In this document: one piece after another, positions 49,692-57,446 of the stretch
How positions within the stretch are numbered: the first letter of the stretch is position 1
How the letters are laid out: each line of letters begins with the position of its first letter
Assembly: GCA_018223375.1 (NCBI GenBank)
Contig: JAGTTS010000004.1
Span: 186,001-250,000 of the forward strand
Source: Clostridiaceae bacterium Marseille-Q3526
Lineage (GTDB): Bacteria; Bacillota; Clostridia; Lachnospirales; Lachnospiraceae
DNA: 64,000 nt
Reading direction: 5' to 3'
Notes under the pieces: model-generated
Database searches by the model: none
Seen by the model: the letters and a program-made list of their open reading frames with translations, nothing else
Told to the model about the DNA's origin: nothing
Made by a program: the position numbers and the translations under genes

Positions 49692-50870
49692 TTAAGCTGT
49701 TGGCAGATATGCTTTTCTGGATTTCTCCATTGCAAAAATCAATCGCACAAGCTTCTTAGCGGCATGGGATATGGCAACATTATAATGCTTGCCTTCCGAG
49801 CGTTTCTTTGCAAGATATTCACCAAAGGATTTATCCCAGTGACAGACGTATTTTGTGGCGTTGTAAAGGGCATACCGGAGGTATCTGGAACCTCGTTTCT
49901 CCATATGGGAATAACAGTTATCTAACTGCCCTGATTGATAAGTAGAGGGAGACATTCCTGCGTATGCGAGGATCTTATCTGCAGAATCAAAACGGCAGAA
50001 ATCTCCAATCTCAGCAATAATCATGGCACCCATCCGGTAACTGATGCCAGGAATGGTAAGAATCGGTGACTGGATTTCTTCATCCATGATCTGTTTGATG
50101 GCGGCTTCGATTTCATCAATTTCAGAAGTCAATTCTTGAATGAGTTTAATGGTGTGTTTCAGTTCCAAGGATTTTGTAGGCATATTCGAACCGATTGAGT
50201 TTCTGGCAGCTTCACGAAACATGACAGCAGTGTCTTTTCCGTATCTGTTCTTTGGACTTTGGGAGAGCAGATTGATAAGCCGAGTAAGATGTGCAGATGC
50301 AACAGCGTGAGCAGATGGAAATTCAGATAACAAAGCGTAAACAGATGCCATATGAAGGGTTGGAACAAGCTTTTCTAATTCTGGGAAAAGGATACAGATA
50401 AGCCGTGAGACAGATGTTTTGAGTTTTGCACGTTCCTTTACTTTATCAAAACGATAACGAGTGAGTGACTTTAATTCCTCATTGTGGTAAGATGTGTCTG
50501 AGTAGGACTTTAAGTTCACATCAGACATAATCATAGACGCAATCGTGCGGGCATCTACTTTATCCGTTTTCGTCTTTCTAAGGCTAAGACTTTTTCTGTA
50601 AAGATTAGTATGTAACGGGTTGATAACGTAGGTTGGCAGACCTTTATCTAAGAGATATCCAAGCAGATTGTAACTATAGTGTCCAGTGGCTTCAAGTCCT
50701 ACTTTTACTTTGGTTAAATCATCTGATACGGATTGTATTTTCTGAAATAAGGTTTCAAACCCATCCCGGTTGTTAGAGATGGTAAAGGATTTAAATAATA
50801 CCTCACCGTCTGAGTTAGTAATAAAGCAATCGTGTTTGTCTTTGGCAATATCAATTCCAACGTAAATCAT
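49692..50870 (-). CDS. IS110-family transposase (RuvC-like DEDD domain plus Transposase_20)
   Basis: 392 aa. The N-terminal DEDD domain shows GIDIAKDKH (first Asp), LEATG (Glu) and KTDKVDARTIA (Asp). The C-terminal Transposase_20 domain shows LTIPGISYRMGAMIIAEIGD and AYAGMSPSTYQSG, which holds the nucleophile Ser region. Start ATG 50870 is preceded by AAAGGAG. IS110 recombinases are guided by a bridge RNA from the element's non-coding end (established for IS621). The frame is intact, so it may be active. Confidence 0.92.
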   Translation of the reverse strand: MIYVGIDIAKDKHDCFITNSDGEVLFKSFTISNNRDGFETLFQKIQSVSDDLTKVKVGLEATGHYSYNLLGYLLDKGLPTYVINPLHTNLYRKSLSLRKTKTDKVDARTIASMIMSDVNLKSYSDTSYHNEELKSLTRYRFDKVKERAKLKTSVSRLICILFPELEKLVPTLHMASVYALLSEFPSAHAVASAHLTRLINLLSQSPKNRYGKDTAVMFREAARNSIGSNMPTKSLELKHTIKLIQELTSEIDEIEAAIKQIMDEEIQSPILTIPGISYRMGAMIIAEIGDFCRFDSADKILAYAGMSPSTYQSGQLDNCYSHMEKRGSRYLRYALYNATKYVCHWDKSFGEYLAKKRSEGKHYNVAISHAAKKLVRLIFAMEKSRKAYLPTA

Positions 50871-51116
50871 AAAAATCTCCTTTGAGTAAATATTTTGATA
50901 CTGTTTATAGAACCACTGGTACTCCTTGCGATTGTAACCTCGTTCTAAATAAACCGTCATGCGGTATCTAACTGATTAACAAATATACAAAGGGACTGTG
51001 GTTGTAGCCTTTCTGAAACCATCAAGTGGTAGGAGAATCAAAACAATCCACAGTATCTCCAATAGTATAGCCTACAGACCTTGGAGAGGGTCTATAAACA
51101 CTACTACTTTATAATA
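50871..51116 (-). ncRNA. Candidate bridge RNA region upstream of the IS110 transposase
   Basis: About 245 non-coding bases precede the transposase, the place where IS110-group elements encode the bridge RNA. The segment is structured: ACTGTGG (50995-51001) pairs with CCACAGT (51048-51054), enclosing a small hairpin ACCA/TGGT (51018-51030), and AGACC/GGTCT forms another stem (51076-51093). Guide loops cannot be assigned without the empty-site and donor sequences. The minus-strand orientation is assumed from the transposase. Confidence 0.35.
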
Positions 51117-51130
51117 CGAGGAGAAGCTAT

Positions 51131-51934
51131 ATGAACGTAAAAGGAAAGGTTGTCATTGTCACAGCGTCTACAAGGGGAATCGGCTGGGCCTGCGTTCAGG
51201 CCTTTGTGAGAGAGGGAGCCATAGTCTATCTGGCTGCCAGAAACGAGGAGGCGGCTAAAAAGAGAATCGAGGAGCTTTCAGGAGAGCCGGGCCAGGCCAA
51301 ATGGGTTTACTGCGACGCGTCAGTGAAGGAGTCCTACACATCTATGGCAGAGACTGTGGAACAGGCGGAGGGACGGATTGACGTTCTGGTAAACAACTTT
51401 GGAACCTCAGATCCGAGAACGGATCTGGATATTGCCAGAACCAGGTACGAGGATTTTCTGGATACTCTGGACAAGAATCTGTCCAGCGTATTCCTCTCCA
51501 CTCAGGCTGTGCTTCCTGCTATGAGAAAACAGGGAGGAGGAAGCATTGTCAATATCAGCTCCATCGGCGGGCAGATTCCGGATATTGCCAGAATCGGCTA
51601 TGCAGTCAGCAAGGACGCCATCATCTATCTGTCCAAAAATATCGCCCTTCAGGAGGGAAGAAACGGAATCCGCGTCAACGTAGTGTGTCCGGGACAGACG
51701 GCTACAGACGCGGTAAAGAACAATATGTCGGATTCCTTCCAGGAGCTGTTTCTGCGCCACACGCCTATCAGGAGAATGGGAACGCCGGAGGAGATTGCGG
51801 CGGCAGTGCTGTATTTTGGAAGCGAGGAGGCAGCCTACACGACAGGGCAGGTGATCGCCGTGTCTGGCGGCTTCGGACTGGGCACGCCGGTATACGCAGA
51901 GCTGTCTCAGCTTTCGGCAGAGGACAGGCATTAA
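51131..51934 (+). CDS. SDR oxidoreductase, probable 7-alpha-hydroxysteroid dehydrogenase
   Basis: 267 aa classical SDR. Cofactor loop TASTRGIG, catalytic Ser in NISSIGG, YxxxK as YAVSK. Features that I recall from the clostridial 7-alpha-HSDH clade (C. absonum/sardiniense, P. sordellii) are present: VYLAAR after beta-2, EAEGRID/VNNFG instead of VNNAG, PDIARI before the active Tyr, and a C-terminal GGFGLGTP-YAE. It would oxidise the 7-alpha-hydroxyl of bile acids with NAD(P)+. GAGGAG precedes ATG 51131. Other steroid or ketoacid substrates remain possible. Confidence 0.75.
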   Translation: MNVKGKVVIVTASTRGIGWACVQAFVREGAIVYLAARNEEAAKKRIEELSGEPGQAKWVYCDASVKESYTSMAETVEQAEGRIDVLVNNFGTSDPRTDLDIARTRYEDFLDTLDKNLSSVFLSTQAVLPAMRKQGGGSIVNISSIGGQIPDIARIGYAVSKDAIIYLSKNIALQEGRNGIRVNVVCPGQTATDAVKNNMSDSFQELFLRHTPIRRMGTPEEIAAAVLYFGSEEAAYTTGQVIAVSGGFGLGTPVYAELSQLSAEDRH

Positions 51935-51979
51935 AATAAGAAGCAAAAGATTTTTTTCCTGCCGAAATTACAGCCATAT

Positions 51980-52022
51980 AATTTCCTCAATTTCAAATAT
52001 TAAGCTGAAATTATCGGAAATT
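51980..52022. promoter_or_regulatory. Nested AT-rich dyad between HSDH-like and sirtuin genes
   Basis: AATTTCC (51980-51986) and AATTTC (51989-51994) face GAAATT (52007-52012) and GGAAATT (52016-52022). Two stacked perfect arms without a T-run. It could terminate the HSDH-like gene or be an operator of the sirtuin promoter just downstream. Confidence 0.4.
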
Positions 52023-52044
52023 TAAAAAAATGCGAAAGAAGTAA

Positions 52045-52073
52045 TAGAAAAAACAGGGCGTATATAGTATAAT
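52045..52073 (+). promoter_or_regulatory. Probable promoter of the sirtuin-like gene
   Basis: TAGAAA (52045-52050), 17-base spacer, TATAAT (52068-52073), 50 bases before the gene. The -35 box is weak. Confidence 0.4.
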
Positions 52074-52122
52074 TACAAATAGAAGTTCCATAGACAGGGC
52101 CTGAAGGGAAAGGGAGGAGGAC

Positions 52123-52860
52123 ATGTTTATGAAGGAAAAAATAGCAGTTCTCAAAAGAATGCTGGATGAGAGTAATTATACAGTAGCGCTCTGCGGATCT
52201 GGTATGCTGACAGACGGAGGCGTCAGGGGAATTAAGAATCCAGACCGGGCCTATGCCATTGAGAGAGCCTACGGCGCTTCCCCGGAGTACATTTTTACAA
52301 GCGCCTATTACAATACAAGGCCGGAGCAGTTCTTTCACTTTTATAAGGAGGAGGTGCTCAGATATATTCCGGATCCTGGTCTGGGGAGCTATGCCATGGC
52401 CAGGATGGAGCAGGCCGGAAAGCTTCAGTGCGTCATTACGGCGAACGTATTTAACCAGGCTATCCGCGGCGGCTGCGAGCACGTGATTAATCTGCATGGA
52501 ACGGTGTACGAGAATCAGTGTCCCAGATGCGGGGAGCTGTATACGGTGGAAGACATTCTGGAGATGAAGGGGATTCCGTGCTGCCGGGTCTGCAACGCGA
52601 CGATCCGTCCCAAGGTGTCGCTGTTCGGCGAGATGGTGGACAGCCGCATTATGACCAGAACCACAGAGGAGATTGAGAAGGCGGAGGTGCTGCTTTTAGT
52701 GGGAACTACGCTGCGCTCAGAGACATTTTCCAATTATCTCAAATATTTTCACGGAAAATATCTGGCGGTGCTCCACAGAACGCCCCACTACTCGGATGAG
52801 AAGGCAGATTTGACGCTCATCGGCGAGCCGGGGCAGATTCTTTCACAGCTGGGCTACTAA
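52123..52860 (+). CDS. Sir2-family (sirtuin) protein with divergent NAD motifs
   Basis: 245 aa. Sirtuin plan is clear: catalytic His125 in NLHG, zinc ribbon C133-x2-C136...C154-x2-C157, then RPKVSLFGEMVD and LLLVGTTLRS. But key NAD-site motifs differ: GAGxS is GSGML (25-29), GIPDFR becomes GVRGIK (33-38), and TQNID is T106-A-N-V-F110. Sirtuins normally remove acyl groups from lysine using NAD+; activity here is doubtful or altered. GGAGG is best spaced for an ATG at 52129 rather than 52123. Confidence 0.8.
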   Translation: MFMKEKIAVLKRMLDESNYTVALCGSGMLTDGGVRGIKNPDRAYAIERAYGASPEYIFTSAYYNTRPEQFFHFYKEEVLRYIPDPGLGSYAMARMEQAGKLQCVITANVFNQAIRGGCEHVINLHGTVYENQCPRCGELYTVEDILEMKGIPCCRVCNATIRPKVSLFGEMVDSRIMTRTTEEIEKAEVLLLVGTTLRSETFSNYLKYFHGKYLAVLHRTPHYSDEKADLTLIGEPGQILSQLGY

Positions 52861-52865
52861 TGATG

Positions 52866-52913
52866 AAAAAGGAAGGGAGTGAGAAACGCTGGTTTTTCAC
52901 GCCCTTCCTTTTT
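52866..52913. terminator. Bidirectional terminator between sirtuin-like and 142-aa gene
   Basis: AAAAAGGAAGGG (52866-52877) pairs with CCCTTCCTTTTT (52902-52913) with further pairing inside. A and T runs suit both strands. Confidence 0.85.
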
Positions 52914-52921
52914 CTGTCAGC

Positions 52922-53350
52922 TTAAAGATACTGTTTCATATCTTCAATATTTTTTTCCTCAGATTTCAGCTGACGCTGCGCCAGGCTGACTACAGACGGG
53001 TTAGAGCCGCGGTAGGCGTTCAGCTGTTTTTTTAATTCCGTAGCGCCCATGGTGTTTCCCTGGATGACCATTTCCGCCAGCTTGGAGGTAGTGGGGTTTA
53101 CCAGGCTTTTCATGGTGGAGGACACCCGGGCCATTGCCTTGGCGACAGGGCTTGCGTCCTCTGCGGCAGCCCCGTGGGCTCTGAGCATTCTGCCGCTTTC
53201 CTCGTAGGCCAGTTCGTACTCGTCCAGCTGCGAATTCAGCGCGTGGAGAAACTGAACGTCATTGGAGAGCTGAATCACATGGCGGACGCTGTCGCGCCCC
53301 ATATCTGCATTTTGATGAATCTGATTTAAAAGTTCAATATCCTGTGTCAT
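52922..53350 (-). CDS. Hypothetical helical protein
   Basis: 142 aa, not recognised. Predicted almost all alpha-helical with repeated heptad-like Leu/Ile spacing (IELLNQIHQNADMGRDSVRHVIQLSNDVQFLHALNSQL), perhaps a four-helix bundle like the ferritin-like fold, but no iron ligand pattern (ExxH) is visible. ATG 53350 follows AAAGGAG. Convergent with the sirtuin-like gene and divergent from the tlpA-like gene. Confidence 0.7.
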   Translation of the reverse strand: MTQDIELLNQIHQNADMGRDSVRHVIQLSNDVQFLHALNSQLDEYELAYEESGRMLRAHGAAAEDASPVAKAMARVSSTMKSLVNPTTSKLAEMVIQGNTMGATELKKQLNAYRGSNPSVVSLAQRQLKSEEKNIEDMKQYL

Positions 53351-53422
53351 AAGAGAGACTCCTTTCCCTGTGGATTATATTTATAAGTATGGACAAAAGG
53401 AAGAAAAATAGACAGAAATGGA

Positions 53423-53486
53423 TTGTCTTTTTAAGGCGTTCATGGTATTATCAGGGAACGCGGCGCAAAGAGAACGAAAGCGCCGC
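53423..53486 (+). promoter_or_regulatory. Promoter of the redox trio with leader hairpin
   Basis: TTGTCT (53423-53428), 17-base spacer, TATTAT (53446-53451), then a perfect 7-base hairpin GCGGCGC (53460-53466) / GCGCCGC (53480-53486) at the predicted 5' end of the transcript. The remaining ~80-base leader to the AGGAGG site shows nothing else. Confidence 0.5.
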
Positions 53487-53567
53487 AGGATAGAGATGAA
53501 AAGGCTTTCAAAGGCATTGAAATCATAAAAAGTAAAAATAAAAAGCAAAACAGGAGGCAGTTAATTC

Positions 53568-54191
53568 ATGAAAAAAAGATATCGGATCGCTTTAGCAGCG
53601 TGTATGACAGCGGCGGCTCTCACCGCCTGCCAAGGAAAGGCAGCAGAGCCGGATGCTTCAGCCGCTGTTTCTGAGAAGACAGGTACAGGAGCTTCTGAAA
53701 CGAAAGAAAAAAAACAGGGTGAGAAGGAGAGCAGCGGAGTGTTCGAGTCCTTTACAGCCCAGGATTTAGACGGAAACCAGGTAGACGAGACCATATTTGA
53801 GGACGCAGAGCTTACCATGATTAACGTGTGGGGAACCTTCTGCACTCCCTGCCTGGAGGAGATGCCGGATCTGGCTGAGCTGAACCGGGAGTACCAGGAG
53901 AAGGGCGTCCAGATCATTGGAATCTGTTCTGATACCATTAACGCGGATAAGGAGCTGGACGAGGCTCAGCTTGAGAAAGCCAGAGAGCTGGCAGAGCAGA
54001 CAGGGGCGGATTATCCCCATATCGCCATGTCTGGAACGCTGGTGGACACGCTTCTTCCGCAGGTGATGGCAGTGCCTATGACAATTTTTGTGGACAGCGA
54101 GGGAACCCAGGTGGGAACCGCCTACATGGGAGCCAGAGACAAGGAAGGCTGGGCTGGGATCCTGGACGAAGTTCTCTCCTCTGTCCAGTAA
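53568..54191 (+). CDS. TlpA/ResA-like thioredoxin-fold lipoprotein
   Basis: 207 aa. Signal peptide with lipobox LTAC, a charged linker, then an AhpC/TSA-type thioredoxin domain with the active site W-G-T-F-C-T-P-C-L (CxxC about residue 91-94) and cis-Pro region VMAVPMTIFV. It would act on disulfides outside the membrane, taking electrons from a membrane partner. The next two genes encode a CxxC membrane peptide and a polyferredoxin, likely that partner. AGGAGG ribosome site before ATG 53568. Confidence 0.88.
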   Translation: MKKRYRIALAACMTAAALTACQGKAAEPDASAAVSEKTGTGASETKEKKQGEKESSGVFESFTAQDLDGNQVDETIFEDAELTMINVWGTFCTPCLEEMPDLAELNREYQEKGVQIIGICSDTINADKELDEAQLEKARELAEQTGADYPHIAMSGTLVDTLLPQVMAVPMTIFVDSEGTQVGTAYMGARDKEGWAGILDEVLSSVQ

Positions 54192-54216
54192 GCTGGAAGG
54201 AAAGAGGGACGAAACG

Positions 54217-54378
54217 ATGAAGTGTAAGACAGACAGAAAAAAGGCCTTTGGCCCTGTGCAGGGCGGCCTGCTTTTAACGGCAGCTGTTCTTCTGGCAGCC
54301 GGAGTTTACAGGGGAGAGGCGGCGACAGTGTTTATAAAGGCGGCGAATATCTGTTTGGAGTGTATTGGAATTGGGTAA
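54217..54378 (+). CDS. Small CxxC membrane peptide (CD1871A family)
   Basis: 53 aa. A basic N terminus (KCKTDRKK), one membrane helix (about 15-31: GGLLLTAAVLLAAGVY), then a short tail ending AANICLECIGIG with the CxxC pair. I recognise it as the CD1871A-type CXXC protein often found between TlpA and a 4Fe-4S membrane protein in Clostridia; its function is not known to me. It overlaps the next gene by several bases, indicating tight coupling. Confidence 0.8.
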   Translation: MKCKTDRKKAFGPVQGGLLLTAAVLLAAGVYRGEAATVFIKAANICLECIGIG

Positions 54379-55306
54379 CAGGGGGAGTAAGGGAGGAAGG
54401 CTTGGCAGGACGCGCCGCCTGCGTCTGTTGTGCCAGGCCGCCTGGTCTGCCCTTACAAACGGATATGCCGCCGGATTTCTGGAGAAGAAGATTTATACGG
54501 GAAAACTAAAGAGCCTCTGCGTGCCGGGACTGAACTGCTATTCCTGCCCCGGCGCTCTGGCAGGATGCCCCATCGGCTCTCTACAGGCAGTGCTTTCCAG
54601 CAGCAGCTTTACGGTTTCCTGCTATGTTCTGGGCTTTCTTATGATGTTTGGGACGCTGCTGGGACGGTTCATCTGCGGCTGGCTCTGTCCCTTCGGCCTG
54701 GTTCAGGATCTGCTCCATAAAATTCCCTTTCCGGGAAAGAAAAAGAACCTGCCGGGACACAGGTTCTTAATCTACATGAAATATGTGATTCTCGTGCTTT
54801 TTGTTATTCTTCTGCCGTCTCTCGCGGTGGGAGTGACAGGAAACGGAAATCCCTGGTTCTGCAAGTATATCTGCCCCAGCGGGACGCTGATGGCAGGACT
54901 GCCTCTGGGACTTGGAAATCCAATGCTGCGCACCGCCCTTGGAAAGCTGTTCAGCTGGAAGGTGTTTCTGCTGGTCCTGACAGTTGTCCTGTCCGTGAAA
55001 TACTACAGGCCCTTCTGCAAATATGTGTGCCCTCTGGGAGCCATTTACGGACTCTTTAATCCAATTTCTCTCTACCGGTTCCGGATAGAAGAAAAAACCT
55101 GTATCCAGTGCGGTGCCTGCCAGAAGGTCTGCAAAATGGACATCAGGGTGTGGAAGACGCCCAACAGCCCGGAGTGTATCCGCTGCGGAGACTGCAAATC
55201 CGTATGCCCCACCGGCTCCATCCGATCCACTATGGAACGGATGAGGGCAGAGGGGAGCGGAAAGGCAGAAGCTTACGAAAAGCAGCTAGAAACGGAACAG
55301 GTTTAA
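54371..55306 (+). CDS. NapH-like membrane 4Fe-4S protein (polyferredoxin)
   Basis: 311 aa. About five membrane helices, with CxxxCP motifs facing the cytoplasm (CGWLCPFG; CKYICPSG; CKYVCPLG), then two ferredoxin clusters (CIQCGACQKVCKMD; CIRCGDCKSVCP) near the C terminus. NapH/RnfB-like proteins move electrons into or across the membrane. Start is TTG 54371 (GGAG 10 bases upstream), or TTG 54365. Together with the two preceding genes this forms a candidate electron route from ferredoxin to extracellular thiols. Convergent with, and overlapping, the PPC gene tail. Confidence 0.88.
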   Translation: MGNRGSKGGRLGRTRRLRLLCQAAWSALTNGYAAGFLEKKIYTGKLKSLCVPGLNCYSCPGALAGCPIGSLQAVLSSSSFTVSCYVLGFLMMFGTLLGRFICGWLCPFGLVQDLLHKIPFPGKKKNLPGHRFLIYMKYVILVLFVILLPSLAVGVTGNGNPWFCKYICPSGTLMAGLPLGLGNPMLRTALGKLFSWKVFLLVLTVVLSVKYYRPFCKYVCPLGAIYGLFNPISLYRFRIEEKTCIQCGACQKVCKMDIRVWKTPNSPECIRCGDCKSVCPTGSIRSTMERMRAEGSGKAEAYEKQLETEQV

Positions 55307-55705
55307 GCCCACTTCTTCGCTGAAGGCCCGGTCTACGGTTCCGTCGATGACAGTGATAATCATTTCGCAGGTGGCGCTGACAAGGGCGCGGTTTAAATGG
55401 CCGCCGAATACGTGTCCCTTGTCGTCGCCTGCGCTCATATGCAGGTGGCAGTAAAACTCCCCGTCCATAGTATTGATGGTTCCTGTGAGGGACACGATTT
55501 CAAAGCTGCCGGCAAAATCGTTGGCCATATATTTTTTCTCATCTGTTTTAAACACGCCCACAGTAAACTGATTCACAGCGCCCAGAGCCTGAATGGAGGC
55601 CAGCTTAATCTCTTCTTTTAAGGCGATAGCCTTTACCTGCTCCAGAATTTCCTCGCCTTTGTCAATTCTCGCTGCAATTGTGTTTCCAAATCGTCTGTAA
55701 TCCAT
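55286..55705 (-). CDS. PPC/DUF296 domain-containing protein
   Basis: 139 aa. The DUF296/PPC fold shows the metal-type motif CHLHMSAGDDKGHVFGGHL near residue 86, which supplies His ligands. Bacterial members are predicted DNA-binding proteins, but their biochemical role is uncertain. Its 3' end overlaps the polyferredoxin gene by 21 bases on the opposite strand. AGGAGG-like site before ATG 55705. Downstream of the tryptophan importer with a 47-base gap, so it may be read from that operon. Confidence 0.85.
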   Translation of the reverse strand: MDYRRFGNTIAARIDKGEEILEQVKAIALKEEIKLASIQALGAVNQFTVGVFKTDEKKYMANDFAGSFEIVSLTGTINTMDGEFYCHLHMSAGDDKGHVFGGHLNRALVSATCEMIITVIDGTVDRAFSEEVGLNLFRF

Positions 55706-55752
55706 GATAAAAATCCTCCATCTGATTGATTATAAGTCAAAAGAGCGCGGAA

Positions 55753-56526
55753 TTAGTTTCCGCACTCAATACTTATCTCATTAAATTTGCCTAAAATATC
55801 GTCTACCCGTACGGACTCCTTCTCCTCATAGGCCTTATCCATAACGGCCTGGCCCTGGTGCATCATGAGAAGCCGGTTTCCATATTCTACGGCGTACCGC
55901 AGATTGTGGGTAACCATAAGAGCGGTGAGCTTCTTTTCCCTGATAATCCGGTCGGTCAGCTCCATGATAACCTCTGCAGTCTTTGGATCCAGGGCCGCTG
56001 TGTGTTCGTCCAGAATTAAAAATTCAATGGGCGTCATGGTGGACATGAGAAGGGCCATAGCCTGGCGCTGTCCGCCGGAGAGAACCCCTGCCTTCACGTC
56101 CAGCTTATCCTCCAGGCCCAGGCCCAGAAGACGGAGGTTTTCCCGGTAGAAATCAATTCTCTTTTTATTGGTGCCGCGGCGGAGATTAAAAGGCTTTCCT
56201 TTAGTATCTGCCAGAGACATATTTTCCAGAATTGTCATGTTGGGGCAGGTTCCCATAGAAGGGTTCTGGTAAACGCGGCCAATGACTCTCTGCCGTCTGT
56301 ACTCCGGCATTTTCGAAATATCCGTTCCATGGATGAGAATGCTTCCGGAATCTACGGGAATACTTCCGCAGATAATATTTAGCAGAGAAGTTTTTCCGGA
56401 ACCGTTGCTTCCCACCACGGAGACGAACTGCCCCTGCTCCACAGTCAGGCTGAAATCCTCAAACAGGCACATTTCATTGACTGTCCCCTGATTATAATAT
56501 TTTCGGATGTGCTTTACCTCCAGCAT
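55753..56526 (-). CDS. trpZ: ABC transporter ATP-binding protein (tryptophan importer, TrpZ-like)
   Basis: 257 aa. Walker A GSNGSGKTS near residue 39, signature LSGGQRQA, Walker B FLILDEHTAALD (the Pro normally in DEP is His), H-loop THNLRYA. It energises the permease encoded just upstream; the start overlaps that gene's stop by one base. The UGG T-box in the leader supports tryptophan as substrate. Confidence 0.75.
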   Translation of the reverse strand: MLEVKHIRKYYNQGTVNEMCLFEDFSLTVEQGQFVSVVGSNGSGKTSLLNIICGSIPVDSGSILIHGTDISKMPEYRRQRVIGRVYQNPSMGTCPNMTILENMSLADTKGKPFNLRRGTNKKRIDFYRENLRLLGLGLEDKLDVKAGVLSGGQRQAMALLMSTMTPIEFLILDEHTAALDPKTAEVIMELTDRIIREKKLTALMVTHNLRYAVEYGNRLLMMHQGQAVMDKAYEEKESVRVDDILGKFNEISIECGN

Positions 56527-57416
56527 CAGTCCACCTTCTTTCTGAATGAACGGCCGCTTAACACCAGAATAATCAGGAACATGGCGGCGGTTACGAATTT
56601 ATTGTTGGAAGTATTGATTCCAAAATTCTGGGCAATGCTCATGGCCATAGAGGTGCAGGCCTTGTAGAGGACAGAACCCAGGATAACGGCAGTCGTAGTT
56701 TTTAAGAAGCCAAGCTTGGCAAACAGCTTGGTTCCGATAATCACGCTTGCAAGCCCTGTAACAATGGTTCCCGTGCCGACTCCGATATCGAAGAAGCCCT
56801 GCTGCTGGCAGAATACGCAGCCGGAGAGGGTGGCCAGACCGTTGGCCAGAGCCAGACCGATGATTTTAACGGTTCCCTTATCCTTCGCCAGGGCCGTTAC
56901 CAGCGTTTCGTTGTCTCCGGCAGCCCGAAGAAGAAGGCCGGACCTGGTTTTTAAGTACAGATCCATGACAATCTTTACAAAGACAACCAGGATCAGGAGA
57001 ATGGCCGCTACAGTCAGCTCATAGCTCCGGCTGGAGAGAGACGCTGTCATCTCGTTTTCAAAGATTGTCTCCTGGCTGTAAATCGGAAGGTTCGCCTTAT
57101 TTCCCGCAATCATCAGGTTAATGGAATAGAGTCCTGTCATCACGATGATGCCGGAGAGGAGATCCCTGATTTTCAGCTTCACATGGATGAGGCCTGTGGC
57201 CGTGCCGGCCAGAGCTCCGGCCGCGAAGGAGAGAGGCAGAGTAAGGGGAGCCGGAACTCCGGCCACAATAGCTGCCGCCGTCACCGCCGCGCCGAAGGGG
57301 AAGGTGCTGTCTACAGACAGATCCGGAAAGTCCAGAATACTGTAGGTAATGTATACGCCCAGAGCCATGAGAGAATAAATCAGGCCCTGAGTCAGGATGG
57401 AAAGAAGAATGCTCAT
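56526..57416 (-). CDS. trpY: ABC transporter permease (tryptophan importer, TrpY-like)
   Basis: 296 aa, about eight or nine membrane helices, of the LivH/BPD-transp-2-like type (LIYSLMALGVYITYSILDFPDLSVDSTFPFGAAV). It pairs with the upstream binding protein and downstream ATPase in the same order as trpXYZ of other Firmicutes. The single-permease layout suggests a homodimer. 30 bases after the binding protein. Confidence 0.75.
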   Translation of the reverse strand: MSILLSILTQGLIYSLMALGVYITYSILDFPDLSVDSTFPFGAAVTAAAIVAGVPAPLTLPLSFAAGALAGTATGLIHVKLKIRDLLSGIIVMTGLYSINLMIAGNKANLPIYSQETIFENEMTASLSSRSYELTVAAILLILVVFVKIVMDLYLKTRSGLLLRAAGDNETLVTALAKDKGTVKIIGLALANGLATLSGCVFCQQQGFFDIGVGTGTIVTGLASVIIGTKLFAKLGFLKTTTAVILGSVLYKACTSMAMSIAQNFGINTSNNKFVTAAMFLIILVLSGRSFRKKVD

Positions 57417-57446
57417 GTCTGTTACCTCATTTCCTGCCGCGCCCGG

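Larger units (their letters stand above)
49560..51116 (-). mobile_element. IS110-family insertion element (ends not resolved)
   Basis: A single IS110-type transposase with long non-coding flanks sits between the oligopeptide transporter operon and the HSDH-like gene, on the opposite strand. IS110 elements lack terminal inverted repeats and do not make long target duplications, so the ends cannot be fixed from this copy alone. The right limit must lie before the GAGGAG ribosome site at 51118; the left limit lies between 49552 and 49691. A 6-base hairpin AGAGTG/CACTCT (49645-49666) lies just after the transposase stop. Confidence 0.65.

Noticed and set aside
51110..51115. TATAAT just before the HSDH-like gene as an outward IS promoter
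   Set aside because: It lies only 15 bases from the start codon and has no -35 box at 16-18 bases, so it cannot give a leader that includes the ribosome site.
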